Of a DNA stretch of 64,000 bases, positions 10,701-19,003 are shown one piece after another (position 1 is the stretch's first letter; each line of letters opens with the position of its first letter). A model generated the notes under the pieces. The model did no database searches and had not been told where the DNA came from. It was given only the letters and a program-made list of their open reading frames with translations. Made by a program: the position numbers and the translations under genes. Source of the stretch: Phytophthora colocasiae (taxonomy: Eukaryota > Oomycota > Peronosporomycetes > Peronosporales > Peronosporaceae); assembly GCA_018806915.1 (NCBI GenBank), contig JAGKQI010000073.1, positions 186,001 through 250,000 of the forward strand, written 5' to 3'.

Positions 10701-10965
10701 GATGGCTCATCTGGCTGTGCCGGACACCGTCGATGGTGCTGGTACAGCGACGATCTTCATCGATCGGGTCTTCCGCCAGCATGGGCTGCCTGAGACCATT
10801 GTCTCGGATCCGAGATCCCCGTTTCACGGGTCACTTCTGGACGTCCGTCTTCAAGGTGCTGGGCACTCGACTGGACATGTCCACGGCGGACCATCCGCAG
10901 ACCGACGGTCAGACCGAACGCGTGAACCGCGTTCTGGAGGACATCCTCCGCAGCGTATGCGCTGA
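7669..10965 (+). CDS. G1-B linker, reverse transcriptase, RNase H and integrase core
   Basis: The longest open frame in the window, about 1,098 codons. Homology to the polyprotein begins at 7743; the first 25 codons are LTR sequence fused in frame. Order: linker with about five Cys-x-x-Ala-Arg-Thr-Pro repeats, RT with an intact WRIVHAFNKLN block and YFDDVFVHS, RNase H with VCDASDF and YTDHASL, integrase zinc finger (CETCQRVKPS) and DFVFGLP. An extra C near 10811 shifts the frame before the second catalytic Asp, so the last 50 residues are out of frame. One Ala codon is missing near 10711 relative to G1-A. Without Gag and protease it could only move in trans. Confidence 0.88.
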   Translation: MPCKQDSTSQPNFLCAVHTYAAPLQKTLGATHFSPSGALASHEPTSARKQKRYWRKHRAESAMMLEVGVSELVDSTECEDRSPVERVALVDSESTCGQSSRNPCGAARTPPSDAGHGPSLDADGIGPYQAVNCGAARTPSSDTGRGPSRSLSVSDTGPVTVIDCAAARTPLSGIGRRPSGSQSVTDTGPEGAETCAAARTPSSDVGGRLSQLLSATDTGPGKVITCAAVRTPSSGRSSARRRRRKALWARRSASESSVTLSADAREGCGQLYTLVDGVDGSAEGSVLLGDLPSVDKLLELEEMSFTDFGDALKAGELAEVVIVRPEEELNSSSLVDESVLAEVKKALSARSGSEILKNPSDPFYSLLKEYGDVVSKEPPSGLPPDRGVRYEIDLVPGTKYCVTRQWPLPKEQCDVIDAFFRAKHAAGLVRESKSPHSAPTFCVRKPTGKWRIVHAFNKLNAATIPAQTPIPRKDVLQNNMVGCTMYSALDLVDGYYQLLMRASDIPLTSVSTPSDMLWEWLVIPQGLSNAPATFNRLVTQLFRPLRAFAQTYFDDVFVHSQAEHGKTDVEVHVEHVRAVLECMRTNKLYANADKCVFGAEEIPFLGCFIGKHGLRADPAKVKAIVDWPVYLNQKDLRKWLGLANYLHKYSENYAELARPLSDLLKKDAEWVWRAEHEGAFTRIKDSLLQAPILALPDPDRPFIVVCDASDFAIGSALLQADADGRERVIAFESRQLKAAEKNYPVHDKELLAMKYALVKFRVHLLGSKPFVIYTDHASLRTATQSPHLSQRMARWLSFFAEYNFEVKYKPGRQNVLADALSRRPDYELSHVTSVTSSVTDMVRAAYAQDDSCVALLQALGSDEFKDLKVTLSRRLKARLQRYSLEGGLLYYSTGQDDQPRVVVPHDEDLKYRILYEAHDTPTSGHLGREKTYGSVSSMYWWPKMYKWVSTYVRTCETCQRVKPSPHAAAPLASLPVPSGCWQSISMDFVFGLPKDSAGNTGVVVFVDRLSKMAHLAVPDTVDGAGTATIFIDRVFRQHGLPETIVSDPRSPFHGSLLDVRLQGAGHSTGHVHGGPSADRRSDRTREPRSGGHPPQRMR

Positions 10966-11054
10966 AACGCCGAAGCGTTGGAGCGCTATGCTCCTCTCGT
11001 TGAGTTCTCCATGAACAATGCGGTGCATGCCTCGACAGGCTTCACCCGTTCTAC
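10812..11054 (+). pseudogene. G1-B integrase core, shifted part
   Basis: Same core as G1-A but in a second frame: RDPRFTGHFW, then HPQTDGQTERVNR with the catalytic Glu. Single C residues are missing from short C runs near 10992 and 11046 relative to G1-A, which moves the frame again before the C-terminal domain. Confidence 0.82.
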
Positions 11055-12098
11055 GTGAACGGCCTTGCGCACCCGCGCGTTCCGCTCACTCCGCCACGCG
11101 GTAGCCTTGGGCTTGGTGGGGGAGAGGCTGTGCCGTCGCTCGACTCCGAGCTTGCTGATATCAGCCCTTCTGCTGTGCGTAAACAAGTCGATGACTTCCT
11201 CTCGGTGAGATTGAGCGTATTACGCCGTGTACGTGACGCGATGGCTGAAAGCCAAGACGTTCAGAAGGAACAAGCGGATACAAAAGGTAGAAGCAATGTA
11301 TGGGAATTTAAGGTCGGTGACCAGGTTTTATTAAACGCTAAGAACCTACCTACACATGCAGTGTCAAATGTCTTTAAGACGAAATTGCGTCCGCGTTTCA
11401 TCGGACCATTTACGGTCGTGGCCAAGAAGGGCCTGGCATACACGCTTGACTTGCCAAAGCGTATGCGAACACATCCTGTGTTCTACGTAGGCTTGCTTAA
11501 GCCATATCGGGACCCTGCTCTTGTGAGCTCCGAGGCGCTGGCGCCGAGTCGGACGAAGGCTGCATGGCAGCAGGTGGCAAAGCCACAGGTGGTTGCATCC
11601 GAACCAACAGGTCTTGTCAATCCGGAGCAACATGATGCTCGAGGTAATAGACCCGCTGATGCAGCACCAGAGGCGACTCAGACCGGTCCCCGCGACTCTA
11701 GGTCTCCTCGAGACCAGTCGCTAAGCGATGGGTCGGATGACCGACGTGGTGGTCGTGCTCCTTCACCGAGCCGACGCGGGTCTGCAAGCAATGCAGCGCG
11801 TCTACACTCGCAGCGCGAGAACCCATCGACCACTCGTCCTCCTCCTGCTCTGCTCGATGAGCAAGGTGAGCTTCACTATCACGTGGATCGCCTGATGGCG
11901 CGGCGTCGTCGCCAAGGTCACAACCAGTATCTGGTGAAGTGGCGAGGTTACCCTCACTCACAGAACTCGTGGGAGTTTGAGGTGCCACTACGGCAGGATT
12001 GCCCCGACGTCGTTGACGCGTATGATCGGGCACACCCGGTGTCAGACCGCCCGGTGGGCGTGCGACGGAGTCGCCGGGTGTCAAACACCTCCCACTAA
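11055..12098 (+). CDS. G1-B integrase C-terminal domain and chromodomain
   Basis: A 347-codon frame covering the end of the core (NGLAHPRVPLTPP), the C-terminal domain (KVGDQVLLNAKNLP, RPRFIGPF, THPVFYVGLLKPY), a Ser/Arg/Pro-rich linker and an intact chromodomain (LHYHVDRLM, NQYLVKWRGYPH, NSWEFE, CPDVVDAYD), ending RRVSNTSH before TAA. This is the best-preserved G1 chromodomain in the window. The linker differs completely from G1-A from about 11500 on. Confidence 0.87.
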   Translation: MNGLAHPRVPLTPPRGSLGLGGGEAVPSLDSELADISPSAVRKQVDDFLSVRLSVLRRVRDAMAESQDVQKEQADTKGRSNVWEFKVGDQVLLNAKNLPTHAVSNVFKTKLRPRFIGPFTVVAKKGLAYTLDLPKRMRTHPVFYVGLLKPYRDPALVSSEALAPSRTKAAWQQVAKPQVVASEPTGLVNPEQHDARGNRPADAAPEATQTGPRDSRSPRDQSLSDGSDDRRGGRAPSPSRRGSASNAARLHSQRENPSTTRPPPALLDEQGELHYHVDRLMARRRRQGHNQYLVKWRGYPHSQNSWEFEVPLRQDCPDVVDAYDRAHPVSDRPVGVRRSRRVSNTSH

Positions 12099-12994
12099 GG
12101 TGGGAGTCCACAGGGTCGTTGCTGAGCTCAGGCTCTGACCCGTAGCTGCAATACTTGCAGCGAGCACGTCGGTGCCGTCGACGTGGTATTGAATGCTCAA
12201 ACTGCAAGTGCAGTAGAGCTACATGCGCCTCGCGCGCGTGTTTCAAGGGTCTATGACCCTTTAACAACACTGGCCTATGGCCCGGAGCTTCGCGATCATG
12301 AAGCGAAGATGGTTCGTGATGAACAACCGTCTTAATGACGTTCTGTCTGAGCGACAAGTGGTGATGGAAACGGATTCTATCCGATCACCTGACGCTAGAA
12401 GCGTTCAATGGGTATGACTATGTCATGAGGCACTGTGGATGTCAGGGATGCCAATGCATTGGACCCCGCATGCTGCATAGCAGTAGGAGGTAGGTAAGCT
12501 CCTCCTGAGCGACAGCTTAGCTGTCTGGTGCTCGTTGTCGTGTCTACGACTGTGCTGAGCACGTGTATTCACAAGACACAGTGTCTGTGACACATAGTGG
12601 CGCTTGCGTCTGCTTCAAGGACGACTTGGGCATCAAGCCCTGCACACAGTGCTCATCCAAGGGTCACATTAACAGTGAAGCGAGTTGGCCCCACTGCTGT
12701 GTGGTTCGTGGAACCGTTGGTAGCCTAGAAGGCTTGCCCTGTGGATCACTGACCCAGTAGTATCAAAGATACGCCACCTGTGGCCTTCTTTCCATGCCCG
12801 TAGAGCCCCTTGACTCGAGCGAGTAGGCTCATATGCTTGGTAAGCATTGGGCCCAAGTGTGTGCCAAGTGGCATCGCGTACGGAGGCGTGTAACACGCAC
12901 GAGAGACAGCGCCGTCCGCGCAAGGCAAGGTGCCGTGGCCATCGGCCGATAATCGCGTCGTGTGTTTACACTTTCTGGATACGGTATCCGGAAT
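12099..12994 (+). other. G1-B 3' untranslated region
   Basis: About 900 bases between the polyprotein stop and the polypurine tract. No convincing protein on either strand and no similarity to the antisense-ORF region of G1-A or G1-C. Open stretches here are short and lack recognisable motifs. Confidence 0.7.
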
Positions 12995-13009
12995 CTTGGT
13001 GGGGGAGAG
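12995..13009 (+). promoter_or_regulatory. G1-B polypurine tract
   Basis: CTTGGTGGGGGAGAG directly precedes the LTR start TGTAACGGGG. Confidence 0.78.
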
Positions 13010-13391
13010 TGTAACGGGGATGTTACACGAATGTTTCTCGTTGGTGTGTAACACACGTGGATACATTTATGTGGGTACATAATGGTGTGGCACACACGAG
13101 TAGATACGTGGATGGCCTCAGAGCCTCACGTTGCATTTTGATTAGGATTTAGTATGTTAGATACTAAATCCGTTACATTTAGGATTAAGGCAATAAAGTC
13201 AATAAAAATCAGTTTGCATTTTACATAATTAGTGTTAGTTCCTTTATTATAGGGACACTGATTGTGGTTGTCCCGTATTTAGTGGACTACTTGGTTCTTA
13301 TATAGAACCGAAGGCTAGTGCCTTGCAAGCAGGACTCTACGAGTCAACTAAACTTCCTCTGTGCCGTGCACACCTACGCAGCCCCGCTGCA
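13010..13391 (+). repeat. G1-B 3' LTR with divergent U3
   Basis: 382 bases. From GATTAGGATTTAG onward it matches the other G1 LTRs closely and ends CCGCTGCA, but its first 130 bases are different sequence. U3 holds the promoter in LTR elements, so this is probably a promoter-swapped variant. Confidence 0.9.
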
Positions 13392-13583
13392 CTTCCGACC
13401 TACAAGACACCTTCAGAAGTCACCTGGAAGAGCGTAACCCGCCTGCCGACGGGTACACAAGGTGGATACTACACACAGCTAGATCACGGATCATCGGGGG
13501 ACCCCCTCCGTTAGTCGGTGTCTGGGCGCAAGTGGTGATCGGGACCTGCCTCAACGAGATTTTGGCAGATCCGCTCCACCACA
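13392..13583 (+). repeat. Fragment of a G3-type LTR
   Basis: Matches, on the opposite strand, the first ~190 bases of the G3 LTRs at 37832 and 50671 and ends CTCCACCACA, the LTR terminus. The G1-A/B array apparently inserted into this LTR; the remainder should lie left of the window. The LTR itself interrupts Copia C1. Confidence 0.82.
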
Positions 13584-14497
13584 TCCACGAAAGTCAACTT
13601 CAGCCTCCGAACCCAGCAGAATGTTAGTTCCACATAACTCAGGCTGAATTCGTGCCGCAACAGGAAAAGAATCCTCAGTCTCACTCAACGGTCCTCCACA
13701 AGATCCACTTGCACCAACCGGAGGAGATACTTTAGTGTCATAGCAGCTACGCGAGTCACCGTCGCAACGGCGGCGTTTTCGATTCTCATCCAGGGTTTCT
13801 GTCACAGACGCCAACACAGGCAATCTGACATACGGCACAATTCTGGGTAAAGTGTTGTGACCTCTACCATACCGATTGCTAAGTAATCGTTCCACATAAG
13901 CTCGATCCACCGTCCATCCTTCCTGAAACTCGACAGATCTCACTTCCTGTACATTCCCAGTAAGCAAGTTCAGCACTCGATAGCTTTCTGAATGTTTAGC
14001 ATATCCCAGAAACAATCCAGGTTTGCCAGTGTCCTCCAACTTCGAAGTCCTAAGTACCTTCGGCGTGAACACGAATACTAAACATCCCCACGTCTTCAAA
14101 TTCGATACGTCAGGCCGCTCTCCAAAGCGTCTAAAGTATGGCGTGTCACCCTTCAGAGCTGATGTTGCGCTCACATTTCCCACTTCAACTGCGAATTCAA
14201 AGGCCTCACCCCACAAGCTAATGGGCATGTCAGCCGGCTTCAATAGACAGCGCGCACGAGCCATTACAATCCCATTCATTTTCTCCACAAGGCCATTCTC
14301 TTCTGGACTGTATCCGTTAGTCCACGTGTACTCAATTCCACTAGCTCGGAGAAAAGAACGCATCTCTTTTTATTCAGCAGTCCCGTCCTTGATCGGAGTT
14401 AAAAACTTCGACCTTGAAGCCTTGCGCTAGAAGCCATTTAATGTGATCCATCACTACATCCGTGGCTTCGTGCTGAAAACCCCACAGATAGCGACTA
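13584..14497 (-). pseudogene. Copia C1, integrase core and linker
   Basis: Ty1/Copia integrase on the - strand. It shows NSDQG near the second catalytic Asp, then YSPEENGLVEKMNG with the catalytic Glu, LWGEAFEFAV and the WGCLVFVF block used in Copia cores, followed by FLGYAKHSESYRVL. A frame break near 14375 splits it. At 14497 it is interrupted by G2, and at 13583 by the G3-type LTR, so the RT half lies outside the window or is lost. The last residues of its open frame are LTR sequence. Confidence 0.85.
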
Positions 14498-14956
14498 TGT
14501 AATGGGTCTACCTAGACCTATTAGGTAGCGTACACGTGCGCTTACGTGTATGAGGAAGCGTGCAATTAGAATAGACTTAATTTAAGTATACTTATTTAAA
14601 TAAGTATAATTAAATCAAATATAACTAAATTAAACTGCAAAATACCGTAAAATGAGAACTGTTATTGAATTTGGCATAAGCCAATTATGGACCTCCAAAA
14701 ACTGTTTGTTATCTATTTAAAAGGGTCTGCCAACGTGTGGTTGGCAGAAACTCTGCTCAGTGATTAGTAGAAATCCGTTACTTTCTACCAATAATATGCA
14801 CAAATGCACACGAACCATCCAATAATGTGGTTCGCCCATGTATCCATTGGTGTGTACAGCACACCAAGGTCTGAGGCCCATTTCCAACCTCTAACAGTTA
14901 TCCTAACTGTTAGAGTTACAAGTGGTACAACCACTTGTACGTGTAACCCCGTTACA
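14498..14956 (-). repeat. G2 3' LTR
   Basis: On the - strand begins TGTAACGGGGTTACAC, like the G1 LTR, and ends CCCATTACA. Matched by the copy at 22036-22512. A G-rich tract (14957-14966 on the + strand as CCATCCCCCG) precedes it as polypurine primer. Confidence 0.92.
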
Positions 14957-15056
14957 CCATCCCCCGTTAAGATTCGACGTATCGGTCTCGATACGTCAAT
15001 CAACAGAACTTGACAAGACCGTCAAGTTCCCGAGAGAAGTCCGAGTTCATTTCGCA

Positions 15057-16061
15057 ATGGACTCGCCAACGCCCACGTCTCCGTCCGCTTCTGCGGACGC
15101 GCAAGCCTCTCCTGCTGCTTCTGCAGCAGGAACAACAACCTCAGCAGTGCCTACTAGCACTGCTGCTCCAGCGGTTCGACAGAGAAGTTATCTGTCACCG
15201 TCTACCATGCTCTCCACAAGGAGAAGCAAGCGAAGAAGACTTCTTCTTCGCTAGCAGGGATCAAACACCCTGCTGGCGTATCGCGAGCGCGTTGCTGCAG
15301 CTCGCGATCGCTACTACACTTACACTACACGTGGTAAGTGTGAACGCCTCCATGATCAGTCCATGGAAGCGGGGATCCCATGTGCCGTTCCCTTCGGCAC
15401 ACCCTGCCCGTGTTGCCAACCCTTGGCAACACGTCTCTCAGAAAGTGATCTTCTGGGGTACACGGTTGTCCGTGTACCCGATCACATCAAGGAGCTTCGT
15501 GGTCGTCTCGAGCCACGCGGAGCTCCGAGTGCTGTGGCTGACCGCAGCACTCCTCGTGCAGGGTTTACCCCTGCAAGTTATGGTGGGCTTCGTACGCCCT
15601 CACCATTTCCGGAACGTCCTCCATCAGGACGTTCCGCGGCTCCCATGTATCTCGATGGGGAGGAAATCCTCTCCAACGAATACGAAAACGAACCCCTTGA
15701 GAGTTCGTTCTCTTATGAGCCACAATCCGCTCCACAATCCAGCGGATCGCTCCACGCGCGTCGCGCAACGGCGGCGGAGGGGGTGGGAACACTCCTCCGC
15801 ATGGTCAACGCTATGATTACCATGACGATCGTGCCCTGCACGATCGAGTTGCTGCGCTGGAGCAGACACAGAAGCGCTGAGATAGCGGCTCTGAAGCAGG
15901 AGGTTCATGTCCTCCGTGCTGAGGTCTGCGAGGCAGCTCAGACTGCCTCGAACCTCTCGTCCGGTCTTGGGACGAGAGTTAACCGGTTGATCGACCGTGT
16001 CGACGGTCTCGAGAAGGCCTTCCAGGCCTCTCGCACTCCTCAGTCGGACTACCAACCCTAG
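15057..16061 (+). pseudogene. G2 antisense ORF, Ser/Ala/Pro-rich with coiled-coil C-terminus
   Basis: Runs opposite to pol and starts about 100 bases inside the 3' LTR with an ATG at 15057 (MDSPTPTSPSAS). The first frame stops at 15254; a second frame, open upstream of its ATG at 15363, runs 232 codons to 16061. The N-terminus is low-complexity Ser/Ala/Pro/Thr. The C-terminal 80 residues show a helical heptad region (AEIAALKQEVHVLRAEV, then LIDRVDGLEKAF). It overlaps the chromodomain gene antisense and ends just before the integrase C-terminal domain, the same place as the G1 antisense ORF. No known family recognised. Confidence 0.5.
15565..15792 (-). pseudogene. G2 chromodomain
   Basis: 76 codons with WIVERIVAHKR, FRIRWRGFPPHRDTW and a C-terminal helix MVRAYEAHHN. 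This matches a chromodomain with its aromatic positions retained. It lies in a different frame from the integrase C-terminal segment, so the protein is broken. Confidence 0.8.
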
Positions 16062-16715
16062 GTAGTCCGTGCTGCACGTGCAGTTTCAACTGCCCGACGT
16101 AGAAGGTCGGGTGGAGCCTCATGCTGGACGGTATGTCCAGCCGGCATACGCAGTTACCATGCCGTTCAAGTACTTTGAACGGCCCATCGAATCTTGGAGC
16201 AAGCTTGCTTGCTCCAAAATCAGACACTGCATGTCTAGGTAGGTTTTGTGTAGCTAACAAAACTAATGAACCCTTTCGAATTCATTTGTGTTGCCTCTAC
16301 CAACAGTATCAGCGTTCAGCTTCTGTCGATCGACAGAAGCTGCGATAACATCCTGGACAAACCGTATGACGGCTTGTCTTCGCTGGACAAAGTCTAGCGC
16401 ACCCGAGCTGAATCCTTTCAGCTTGTCGCCCTTGTCAGCAGCAGGCCCTGCCTGCTCGCTATCATCTCTCATGTCTGTGCCCGGCACAGACATCGCGCGC
16501 TCGTTCCTGCTCGAACGAGACGTCGCACGCGTCACCGCAGCTGATAGTGTGCTGCTATCAGTTGCATTCTGCGGTTGTTCGGACGCAACCGTAGATCCTC
16601 CCCCACTTAAGGAGGAAGCTACCCCGCCGAGCATGCTCGGCAATCGTGAATGCCTCATGGCGTTCACGTAGAACGGTATGCCCTGTCGAGGCATGCACCG
16701 AGTTGTTGATGGCAA
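15979..16715 (-). pseudogene. G2 integrase C-terminal region
   Basis: Two frames. 16715-16263 holds the core end (GIPFYVNAMRHSRLP) and a linker ending in RQAVIRFVQDVI. 16260-15979 holds ATQNLPRHAV, FDGPFKVLERHGN and LHPTFYVGQLK, the SH3-like C-terminal domain. A frame break lies at about 16262. Confidence 0.8.
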
Positions 16716-17554
16716 ACTCTGCCATCGGCAAGCACTCGCTCCAATGCGGGAACGAGTGAGCGTAGCTCTTCAACGTGTCACCCAGTACACGGTTGACACG
16801 TTCGGTCTGTCCGTCCGTCTGCGGATGATCCGCAGTCGACATTGATAGCTGTGAACCAAGAAGTGTAAACACTTCTTGCCAGAACCGCGCTGTGAAGCGT
16901 GGATCACGGTCCCGACACAATGTCGAGCGGCATGCCATGGTGTTTGAACACCATGTCAACAAACAGTCGCGCAGTCTGCGCGGCTGTAACAGTAGCCGGG
17001 ACGGCAGCAAGATGAACCATCTTGCTGAATCGGTCCACAAAGACAACGATGCCCGTCCTCCGCTTGCTGTCAGGCGGAAGACCAAAGACAAAGTCCATGG
17101 ACATGGACTGCCAACACTCCGACGGAGTCGGTAGTGATTGAAGAGGAGCCTGCGAGAACTGCGCAGGCTTCACGCGTTGACAAATCTCGCAAGCACGTAC
17201 GTACTTGCGCACCCACTGTACCTGGTGGTGCCAGTAGAAGTCACGCGTGAGAAGAGTGTATGTCTTCTCACGACCCGGATGCCCTGCCGTGGGGGCATCG
17301 TGATACTCGAACATGATCCTCAACCGGAGGTCATGATCATTCGGAACGACAATGCGATCCGCATTGTCGTCTACTGCACTGTACAACAGTAGGCCTTCGT
17401 GTACACGATAGCGGTGTACACGAGCTCGAAGATGAGGGGTTAGCTTCCGACGTGCCACGTCGGAAGGTGCTGCGAGGAACTCCAGCAGCCCCTTCGCGTC
17501 TGCATCCCTTGCATACGCGTTCTTCACGTCGTCAATCAACGTTGACGACGGCAC
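16558..17554 (-). pseudogene. G2 integrase zinc finger and core
   Basis: The 17554-16904 frame has the HHCC zinc region (HDAPTAGHPGREKT, CEICQRVKP), DFVFGLPPDS (Asp 1) and the second segment FVDMVFKHHGMP. It ends in a shifted DIVSGP. The 17091-16558 frame continues with DRDPRFTARFWQ (Asp 2) and HPQTDGQTERVNR (Glu). All three catalytic residues survive but sit in two frames. Confidence 0.85.
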
Positions 17555-17658
17555 ACTTGTCCCTCACGACGCCAACAGCGTTGGCGTCGACCGTCTCCGC
17601 ATAGTCAGGTCGACGCGATAACGCGTCGGCCACTACATTGAGTCTTCCGGGTTTGTAC

Positions 17659-17955
17659 TCACCCGGAAGTTGTACTCGCGAAGAAGGACAACCATCTCGC
17701 CATACGTTGCGAGATGTGCGGCGACGTAATCGCCGTACGAAATGATGCGTGGTCTGTATAGACCACGAACGGTCTACTCCCAAGTAGATACACTCGGAAC
17801 TTTGCGAGTGCATACTTTATGGCAAGGAGCTCCTTGTCATGTACGGGATAATTACGCTCAGCTGGCTTCAGCTGACGCGATTGATAGTAGACTACACGAT
17901 CACGCCCTTCGTGATCGTGTTGCATCAATGCATCCGATTGCAAAGTCGGATGCAT
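17659..17955 (-). pseudogene. G2 RNase H
   Basis: Gypsy RNase H continuing from the RT: GRDRVVYYQSRQLKPAE, KELLAIKYALAKF and YTDHASF. The opening VCDASDFAIG lies in the upstream RT frame, so a frameshift near 17930 splits the domain. Confidence 0.82.
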
Positions 17956-19003
17956 CGCACACTACGTGGAATGGACGATCTTGGTCCGCCACGGCCAAGA
18001 TCGGCGCTTCAGTCAAGCCCTGCTTGACTGCACCGAATGCCTCCTCGCACTCGGTCGTCCAAATCCACTCAGCTTCTTTCTTAAGAAGCTGTGACAACGG
18101 GCGAATCTTGCCCGCATAGTTGTCCACGTACTTGCACAAGTACGTGGCAAGCCCACGGAACTGCCTCAGTTCCTTCACATTGGATGGCGTGGGCCATTCA
18201 TTGATCACTCTGACCTTCTCTGGGTCAGGGCGCACGCCGTCTTTCCCCACGAGACACCCCAGCACGGGTATCTCGCTCGCCCCGAAGATACACTTCTTCA
18301 GGTTCGCATAGAGCTTATGTTTCCTCATACGCTCTAGCAGCTTCCGGAGATGCACCTTGTGCATCTCAATGTCCGTCTTCCCGTTCACAGCCCGGCTGTG
18401 GACGAACACGTCGTCGAAGTAGCTCGGTGCGAAGTCGCGCACCGAGCGCAATAGATGTGTCACGCATCTATTGAACATCGCAGGGGCGTTCTTAAGCCCC
18501 TGTGGCATGACGAGCCACTCCCAAAGCATACCGCTTGGAGTGCTTACCGCTGTGAGAGGGATGTCCCTCTCACGCATGAGGATCTGATAGAATCCATCAC
18601 GCAGATCTAGAGCACTGAAGATAGTGCTCAAGGCCATCGAATCGATGATAACATCTTTTCGCGGTATCGGCGTCTGCGCCGGTATCATCGCATCGTTCAA
18701 CTTGTTGTACGCATGAACGATGCGCCAGCCGCCCTGTGGTTTTTTAACACAGAACGTTGGGGCACTGTGCGCGGACTTTGACTCCCGCACTTGACCTGCA
18801 AGACGACGACTTTCAAAGAAGTCGTCGATCGCTTGAACTTGTTCACGCGGCAGTGGCCACTGCCGTGTAACACAGTACTTCGTGCCCGGCACGAGATCAA
18901 TCTCGTGCTGTACGCCCTTGTCCTTCGGAAGCTCCGAAGGAATCTCGTCCGGGAGTACATCCTTGTACTCCCGCAGAATCTCGTAATAGGGACTCGACTT
19001 CAA
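17900..19003 (-). CDS. G2 reverse transcriptase
   Basis: An intact RT domain of about 340 residues: VPGTKYCVTRQWPLP, GGWRIVHAYNKLND, FSALDLRDGFYQIL, MPQGLKNAPAMFNR and the active site YFDDVFVHS. It ends in the first RNase H motif VCDASDFAIG. It is closely related to G1 over the same blocks but clearly a different family. The first codon of the open frame is TTG; in the element it would be internal to a polyprotein. Confidence 0.88.
   Translation of the reverse strand: MKSSPYYEILREYKDVLPDEIPSELPKDKGVQHEIDLVPGTKYCVTRQWPLPREQVQAIDDFFESRRLAGQVRESKSAHSAPTFCVKKPQGGWRIVHAYNKLNDAMIPAQTPIPRKDVIIDSMALSTIFSALDLRDGFYQILMRERDIPLTAVSTPSGMLWEWLVMPQGLKNAPAMFNRCVTHLLRSVRDFAPSYFDDVFVHSRAVNGKTDIEMHKVHLRKLLERMRKHKLYANLKKCIFGASEIPVLGCLVGKDGVRPDPEKVRVINEWPTPSNVKELRQFRGLATYLCKYVDNYAGKIRPLSQLLKKEAEWIWTTECEEAFGAVKQGLTEAPILAVADQDRPFHVVCDASDFAIGCIDATRSRRA

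Larger units (their letters stand above)
7743..13391 (+). mobile_element. G1-B: internally deleted chromovirus with a foreign 3' end
   Basis: Starts abruptly after the shared LTR at the base matching about 1735 in G1-A, so primer site, gag and nearly all of protease are missing. Pol from there to about 11500 is almost the same as G1-A. After that, the linker, 3' untranslated region and the first 130 bases of the LTR are unrelated to G1-A. It keeps a readable chromodomain but lacks the antisense ORF. Confidence 0.88.

Noticed and set aside
11698..12357. 219-codon antisense frame in G1-B
   Set aside because: Only the part opposite the chromodomain resembles the G1-A antisense ORF; the rest is unrelated, has no coiled coil, and most of the region is missing. 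I treat G1-B as lacking the antisense gene.
13323..13627. Short frames across the G1-B LTR and the adjacent G3-type LTR fragment
   Set aside because: They span an insertion boundary between two LTRs and cannot be an inherited gene.
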